Of a stretch of 48,741 nucleotides of DNA, positions 44,548 through 48,741 are shown piece by piece. The notes under the pieces were generated by a model that was not told the DNA's origin, did no database searches, and was given only the letters and a program-made list of their open reading frames with translations. The DNA lies in contig JAKSKE010000007.1 in the NCBI GenBank assembly GCA_024401895.1, forward strand, positions 1-48,741, in the 5' to 3' direction. This DNA is from Bacteroidales bacterium (GTDB lineage Bacteria; Bacteroidota; Bacteroidia; Bacteroidales; UBA932). The first letter of the stretch is position 1; every line of letters starts with the position of its first letter. The translations under genes and the position numbers were made by a program.

Positions 44548-45571
44548 TTTCCTGCTCGCCCACCGAGCCCTTGTGAATTTCCTCGAAAACGTTCCGCACA
44601 AATTCCGAAGACAGTCCGCATTCCCCACCAATGCGGACTAGTTTTTTCATAACCGATTCCCAGCGACGGGTCTGGATAATGGATATGTTATGCGCTTTCT
44701 TTATCTCCCCTATCCTGCGGCTGAGCTCCATTCGGGAGGCCAGGGCATTCAGGATGGTCTCGTCGAGGCTGTCTATCTGTGTGCGGAATTCCTCGAGGGT
44801 ACGGTTGAACTGCACGTCGCCGGTATCGCTCGTCCTCTCTTCAAGGGTGTCGAGCATAGCCGACAGCTGGGCCGGAGTGAGCTGCTGGACAGAATCGCTC
44901 AGGGCTGCCGAAGGGTTGCAGTGAGTCTCAATCATCAGGCCGTCAAGGCCAAGATCCAGAGCTTTCTGGGAAATTTCCCCCACATATTCGGCACGGCCTC
45001 CCAAATGCGACGGGTCGCAGTAGAACGGCAGGGACGGGAAGCGGCCCCGCATCTGCACAACCGCATCCCAGGACGCGCTGTTGCGGTAAATCTTCTCATA
45101 GAACGACGAAAAACCTCTGTGAATCAGCCCTACGTTCCGAATGCCCGATTGCAGCAGCCGTTCCACTGCCCCCGTCCAGGCTTCGATGTCGGGATTTGCA
45201 GGATTCTTGACAAACACCGTCATTGCGGTACCTTGCAGAGCCTGAGCTATTTCCTGAACCAGGAACGGATTGCCCGTGGTTCTGGCCCCTATCCACACCA
45301 TATCCACCCCGGCCTGCGCACAAGCCTCAACGTGGGCGGCTCCGGCAACCTCGGTACAGACCTTCATTCCATACTGCTCCTTCACTGCGGCGAGCCAGCG
45401 CAGGCCTTCCCTGCCCACACCTTCGAAACATCCCGGAAACGTCCTGGGTTTCCAAAGCCCGGCTCTGAACCAGACTATGCCCATACCGCTCAGAACTGCG
45501 GCCGTTTCCAGCACCTGCGCTTGGGACTCGGCGCTGCACGGACCGGCTATAATCATAGATTTTTGTCTCAT
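44513..45571 (-). CDS. Bifunctional 3-deoxy-7-phosphoheptulonate synthase / chorismate mutase type II
   Basis: Joins the first step of the shikimate pathway to the branch toward phenylalanine and tyrosine. Residues 1-255 are a type I-beta (KDPG-like) DAHP synthase: [50 protein letters not shown] and DPSHLGGR. Residues 260-340 are an AroQ-type chorismate mutase: [32 protein letters not shown] and [14 protein letters not shown]. The order synthase-mutase is the usual one in Bacteroidetes (the reverse of Bacillus). Met6 is an alternative start. The start codon lies eight bases from its -7 box. Confidence 0.95.
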   Translation of the reverse strand: MRQKSMIIAGPCSAESQAQVLETAAVLSGMGIVWFRAGLWKPRTFPGCFEGVGREGLRWLAAVKEQYGMKVCTEVAGAAHVEACAQAGVDMVWIGARTTGNPFLVQEIAQALQGTAMTVFVKNPANPDIEAWTGAVERLLQSGIRNVGLIHRGFSSFYEKIYRNSASWDAVVQMRGRFPSLPFYCDPSHLGGRAEYVGEISQKALDLGLDGLMIETHCNPSAALSDSVQQLTPAQLSAMLDTLEERTSDTGDVQFNRTLEEFRTQIDSLDETILNALASRMELSRRIGEIKKAHNISIIQTRRWESVMKKLVRIGGECGLSSEFVRNVFEEIHKGSVGEQETIPDCSEPRHK

Positions 45572-45578
45572 AATCCCA

Positions 45579-45586
45579 CAAATTTA
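45579..45586 (-). promoter_or_regulatory. Promoter -7 box for DAHP synthase/chorismate mutase
   Basis: TAAATTTG on the minus strand matches TAnnTTTG and ends eight bases before the start codon at 45571, leaving a leader of about two or three bases. Confidence 0.55.
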
Positions 45587-45588
45587 AT

Positions 45589-45596
45589 TATTTTTG
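45589..45596 (+). promoter_or_regulatory. Promoter -7 box for rnhA-pdxA
   Basis: TATTTTTG matches TAnnTTTG and ends six bases before the ATG at 45602. It lies two bases from the opposite-strand box, so the two promoters overlap and each -33 region lies inside the other gene. Confidence 0.6.
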
Positions 45597-45601
45597 CGCA
45601 A

Positions 45602-46060
45602 ATGGACACCAGACCTGCAATACAGCTTTATACCGACGGAGCGGCCAGCGGAAATCCCGGGCCGGGCGGATGGGGCGCAGTTCTCAAATGCGGGAACGCC
45701 CGCAAGGAACTTTCGGGAGGATTCCGCCTCACCACAAACAACCGTATGGAACTGTTGGCGCTCATTAAAGGACTGGAAGCCATCAAATGGGAAAATGCCT
45801 GCGTAGATGTATGGAGCGACTCCACCTACGTTGTCAACAGCATCTCCAAAGGATGGAAACGCAAGAAAAATTTTGACCTGTGGCAGCGTTTCGACCTGCT
45901 GGCCCCGCGTTTCCAGCTCCGGCTTCACTGGCTCAAGGGACACGCCGGGCACCCCGAGAACGAACGCTGCGACCGCCTTGCAGTGGAGGCTTATTCCCAG
46001 CCCGGCCTGCCGGAAGACATCGGATATTCCCCAGAGCCACAAGAGGAAAGATTATTATAA
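45602..46060 (+). CDS. rnhA: Ribonuclease HI
   Basis: Cuts RNA in RNA-DNA hybrids. The 152-residue protein has the four acidic catalytic residues in [15 protein letters not shown] (Asp), [14 protein letters not shown] (Glu), [13 protein letters not shown] (Asp) and ENERCDRLA (Asp), plus the handle region [14 protein letters not shown] and the GHAGHPEN loop. The open frame extends far upstream (to 44690) but that part runs antisense through the DAHP synthase gene; the ATG at 45602 has a promoter box directly before it. Followed 12 bases later by pdxA. Confidence 0.96.
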   Translation: MDTRPAIQLYTDGAASGNPGPGGWGAVLKCGNARKELSGGFRLTTNNRMELLALIKGLEAIKWENACVDVWSDSTYVVNSISKGWKRKKNFDLWQRFDLLAPRFQLRLHWLKGHAGHPENERCDRLAVEAYSQPGLPEDIGYSPEPQEERLL

Positions 46061-46072
46061 AAAGTTTCAGTT

Positions 46073-47158
46073 ATGATAAACGGAAAGACTGTCATTGCTA
46101 TCACGCAAGGTGATTCCAACGGAATAGGATACGAAGTAATAATAAAGGCACTGAGCGACCCCAGGATTCTGGAGAACTTCATTCCAATCGTATATGGCTC
46201 CAGCAAGATTTTCGGCTTTTACAAAAAGAGCATCTCCGAAATAGGAGATATGGAGGTTCATATAATAAGTTCTCCCGAACAGGCCCAGCCGAAAAAGATA
46301 AACATTTTGGAATGTCTGAAAGACAACGTGTTCGCCGAACCGGGAGACGCCACCCCCGAATCGGCTAAAGCGGCCGTAATCTCTTTGGAGAGGGCCGTGC
46401 GTGACGTAAAGGACAGGAAGGCCGACGTTCTTGTGACCGGTCCTATAAATAAGAAGCTTATGTCGCTCAACGGCTTCGGCTTCCCCGGCCACACCGAATA
46501 TCTCCAGAAGCAGTTCGATGCCCCGGAAGTGGAAATGATTATGGTGAGCAGCCGCCTCAAGCTGGGAGTGGTCACCGGGCACATCGCACTCAAGGAAGTT
46601 CCCTCGGCCATTTCAGAAGAAAAGATTCTGAAAAAACTCCGCCTTATGAAAGAATCGCTGCGCAGGGACTTCAAGATTGACAACCCCAGAATAGGCGTAC
46701 TGAGCCTCAACCCCCACAGCGGCGACGGCGGACTCCTGGGAGACGAAGAACAGAACATTATAATCCCGGCAATAAAGAAAGCCGCCGAAGAGGGTATCCT
46801 GGCATTCGGTCCTTATTCTCCGGACGGATACTTTGGTCTGTCCAACTACGAAAAGTTCGACGCCACTCTGGCTATGTATCACGACCAGGGACTTGCCCCC
46901 TTCAAGGCTTTGAGTTTCGAGGACGGTGTCAACTATACGGCAGGTCTGCCCATTGTCCGCACTTCCCCCGACCACGGTACGGCATACGAAATGGCTGGCC
47001 GCGACGAAGCTGACCCCCGTTCAATGCGGGCCGCAATCTTCGAAGCCGTTGACATTTTCAGAAACCGACTCAGCTGGGACAGACTGCAGGAAAACAGAAT
47101 GGTCGAGCCTGAAAAACCAGAGAAACCCAGCCACAACGGCCGGCCTCAGATAGCCTGA
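46073..47158 (+). CDS. pdxA: 4-hydroxythreonine-4-phosphate dehydrogenase
   Basis: Oxidises 4-phospho-hydroxythreonine in the DXP-dependent branch of pyridoxal phosphate synthesis. The 361-residue protein has the three metal-binding His in FPGHTEYL, VTGHIALKEV and YHDQGLAPFK, the phosphate-binding VTGPINKKLM and the C-terminal RTSPDHGTAYEMAG. It ends in a short Pro/Lys-rich tail. Convergent with recX, the two overlapping by 13 bases. Confidence 0.96.
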   Translation: MINGKTVIAITQGDSNGIGYEVIIKALSDPRILENFIPIVYGSSKIFGFYKKSISEIGDMEVHIISSPEQAQPKKINILECLKDNVFAEPGDATPESAKAAVISLERAVRDVKDRKADVLVTGPINKKLMSLNGFGFPGHTEYLQKQFDAPEVEMIMVSSRLKLGVVTGHIALKEVPSAISEEKILKKLRLMKESLRRDFKIDNPRIGVLSLNPHSGDGGLLGDEEQNIIIPAIKKAAEEGILAFGPYSPDGYFGLSNYEKFDATLAMYHDQGLAPFKALSFEDGVNYTAGLPIVRTSPDHGTAYEMAGRDEADPRSMRAAIFEAVDIFRNRLSWDRLQENRMVEPEKPEKPSHNGRPQIA

Positions 47159-47619
47159 TTCCCGCTCGTCACCTTTTCCACTGCGGGACGCACTTCGTCG
47201 TAAGTGTAACCTCGGGAAAGGGCGAACCTGATGAGTTTGAGCTTGGCATCGTCAGCGCCCCCGAGGCTGCGCCACTTAACGGCGAGCAGGCGCTCCAGCT
47301 TATCTGCCGATTTATGGCAGTCAACCTCGCTCAACGCTTGTTCAATTATAGATTCATCTATCCGCTTTGCTCTTAACGCGAAGCGGATTTTTATTTCTCC
47401 CCAACCGGTAATCGAAGACTTTTCACGGGCAAAGGCCGACGCATACCGCAGGTCATCGACATAGCCTTCGGCCTTGAGGGAACCGACCAGCTGCAGGGCG
47501 GCTTCGGTGTCTCCGTCGAGCCTGTCCACGGCCTTTTTAAGAATGTCCGAGCTGCAGTACTCCCTGCGAGCGCACAATGCCTCCAGGGCATTCAGGACCT
47601 TTTTCTGGGAGTCATTCAT
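47146..47619 (-). CDS. recX: Regulatory protein RecX
   Basis: Modulator of RecA filaments, here 157 residues of repeated three-helix modules: YCSSDILKKAVDRLDGDTEA, YVDDLRYASAFAREKSSITG, GEIKIRFALRAKRIDESIIE and a last repeat ending in FALSRGYTYDEVRPAVEKV. The DDLRYA and G-x-x-KI-x-x-x-L patterns are typical. I start it at 47619 (MNDSQKK), which overlaps the rlmN end by eight bases; the frame is open to 47712 within rlmN. No recA is in the window. Confidence 0.9.
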   Translation of the reverse strand: MNDSQKKVLNALEALCARREYCSSDILKKAVDRLDGDTEAALQLVGSLKAEGYVDDLRYASAFAREKSSITGWGEIKIRFALRAKRIDESIIEQALSEVDCHKSADKLERLLAVKWRSLGGADDAKLKLIRFALSRGYTYDEVRPAVEKVTSGNQAI

Positions 47620-48625
47620 TGTTACCGCGGCATTTACCCGCCAGCATTCCGCAGGCTGCAAGTATATCCTCCCCTCTCGAGGCCCGTATTGTGCAGGTGA
47701 TTCCGTTCGCATTCAAACGGTCCCGGAAAGCTTCCATAACTGCCGGAGCCGAGGTTTCGTAGGGGAAATCCGGGATTTTGTGGAAGCGGATCAGGTTAAC
47801 CCGGCATTCCAGCCCGCGCAGCAGGCGCGAGAGGGCATCGGCGTGAGCCTTGTCGTCATTCCAGCCGGCGAACATAGTATATTCGAAGCTCACCCGGCGC
47901 TGGCCGGTAAAATCGTAGCGTTTCACCAGGTTCACCACTTCTTCAATGGGCCAGGCCTTCTCTACCGGCATCAGTTCCGCCCTTTCCTTTCCTATGGGAT
48001 TGTGCAGGCTTACGGCCAGATGACACTTCTGCCCGTCGAGGTATCGGCGGAGTTCGGGCAACACGCCTATAGTACTGACAGTCACTCTCTTGGGGCTCCA
48101 TCCGAAACCCCAGTCGGCGGTCAGGACCTCCAGCGCACGGGAGACTTCGCCATAATTGTCCAGAGGCTCGCCCATACCCATAAACACTGCATTGGTGAGT
48201 TCGCGGGATTCGCCGATGCTCAGGAACTGGTTCAGGATTCCGGCGGCCGACAGGTTCCCGTGCCATCCCTGCCTTCCGGTCATACAGAACTTGCAGGACA
48301 TCTTGCATCCCACCTGAGAACTGACGCATAGGGTCTTGCGGTCATCGTCCGGAATCATAACGGCCTCCACTCCGGGGGCGAACAGGTACTTGCGGGTTCC
48401 GTCGGAAGATTCGGCAATGCCGATGGGGGCGCCGGTTCCGAGTTCGTATTTTTCGCCTATGGCCAGCTTCGCGGCCGATGACACATTGCGCATCCCATCC
48501 CACGAAGCAACCCTTTTATTATACAGCCACTGTGCTATCTGAGCCCCCACGAAAGGCTTCTGGCCGCATTCCACGGCCACCTTCTGCAGCTCAGAGAGGG
48601 TCATTCCCAAAAGTTCCTTCTTCAT
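47612..48625 (-). CDS. rlmN: Dual-specificity RNA methyltransferase RlmN
   Basis: Radical SAM enzyme methylating C2 of A2503 in 23S rRNA and A37 of some tRNAs. The 337-residue protein has the cluster motif CKMSCKFC, the preceding catalytic-side Cys in TLCVSSQVG, MGMGEPLDNY, SLHNPIGKERAELMP and the C-terminal Cys in ILAACGMLAG that forms the methyl-carrying intermediate. The start has a promoter box six bases upstream. Cotranscribed with recX. Confidence 0.96.
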   Translation of the reverse strand: MKKELLGMTLSELQKVAVECGQKPFVGAQIAQWLYNKRVASWDGMRNVSSAAKLAIGEKYELGTGAPIGIAESSDGTRKYLFAPGVEAVMIPDDDRKTLCVSSQVGCKMSCKFCMTGRQGWHGNLSAAGILNQFLSIGESRELTNAVFMGMGEPLDNYGEVSRALEVLTADWGFGWSPKRVTVSTIGVLPELRRYLDGQKCHLAVSLHNPIGKERAELMPVEKAWPIEEVVNLVKRYDFTGQRRVSFEYTMFAGWNDDKAHADALSRLLRGLECRVNLIRFHKIPDFPYETSAPAVMEAFRDRLNANGITCTIRASRGEDILAACGMLAGKCRGNNE

Positions 48626-48630
48626 AAGCG

Positions 48631-48638
48631 CAAAATTA
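48631..48638 (-). promoter_or_regulatory. Promoter -7 box for rlmN-recX
   Basis: TAATTTTG on the minus strand matches TAnnTTTG and ends six bases before the rlmN start. The remaining bases to 48741 hold no gene that I can support; a frame from 48669 is open to the window edge but too short to judge. Confidence 0.55.
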
Positions 48639-48741
48639 ATAAATGTATTCCAAGTATGACAAATATTAATGGATTTTAGAGCTGCGCCCTTGCCCGAGGC
48701 GCGCCCGTTGGAGCCTTGCAGGCAGACTCGTCAACTACAAT

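Noticed and set aside
44690-45601. Long upstream extension of the rnhA frame
   Set aside because: The added 304 codons are antisense to the DAHP synthase/chorismate mutase gene; RNase HI begins at 45602 directly after a promoter box.
48669-48741. Plus-strand frame open to the window edge
   Set aside because: Only 24 codons are visible, with no promoter box or recognisable motif.
1-48741. CRISPR arrays, rRNA genes, insertion sequences, integrases and replication origins
   Set aside because: I looked for regularly spaced repeats, transposase or recombinase motifs and rRNA signatures and found none.

Overview
The window is a gene-dense stretch (roughly 50% GC by eye) of a bacterium of the order Bacteroidales (Bacteroidota). 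The evidence is Bacteroidota-type promoters (TAnnTTTG -7 boxes, little use of Shine-Dalgarno sites), a type V (FimA/Mfa1-like) pilus operon, NigD-like, FISUMP, DUF4906 and DUF4493/DUF6359 lipoproteins, a SecA of about 1100 residues, and tRNA without encoded CCA. I cannot place it below order. Genes are packed tightly: many neighbours overlap by 1, 4, 7 or 11 bases, and most convergent pairs touch or overlap.

Layout. 1-310: remnant of a GNAT acetyltransferase and a strong terminator. 310-2354 (minus): a fimbrillin-like/FISUMP lipoprotein translationally coupled to a 53-residue small protein, divergent from a membrane TPR-LuxR regulator (2538-3797). 3807-4929 (minus): adk and hpt. 5070-6725: helix-hairpin-helix/beta-rich secreted protein. 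6726-16206 (minus): nine genes with no intergenic base between them, potA-potB-potC-potD-nucleoside-type MFS transporter-tgt-lptG-dut-murF. 16306-22472 (minus): ssb followed by a type V pilus operon (TPR-type lipoprotein, fimbrillin, FimB/Mfa2 anchor, DUF4906 tip candidate). 22701-23123: zinc-ribbon protein. 23075-26852 (minus): tRNA-Gly(CCC), secA, bactofilin. 26916-28235: stand-alone trpB2. 28461-29546: DUF4493/DUF6359 lipoprotein.

29550-42446 (minus) is the most interesting block. One operon carries every gene of de novo UMP synthesis (pyrC, carA, carB, pyrK, pyrD, pyrF, pyrE, pyrB) and then runs into a RhaT-type rhamnose transporter fused to a GH78-like rhamnosidase, and a NigD-like lipoprotein. 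Three proteins are odd. CarA has lost the glutaminase nucleophile (Cys to Gly) and the catalytic His (His to Cys), so the carbamoyl-phosphate synthase is probably ammonia-dependent. PyrB carries at its C-terminus only the zinc domain of the regulatory chain PyrI. The transporter-glycosidase fusion should place a hydrolase at the periplasmic mouth of the permease.

42514-48741: secreted purple-acid-phosphatase-like protein, a bifunctional DAHP synthase/chorismate mutase (minus), rnhA and pdxA (plus), recX and rlmN (minus). A TAnnTTTG box lies only 5-8 bases before the start codon of trpB2, rnhA, the DAHP synthase gene and rlmN, which suggests leaderless or nearly leaderless transcripts.
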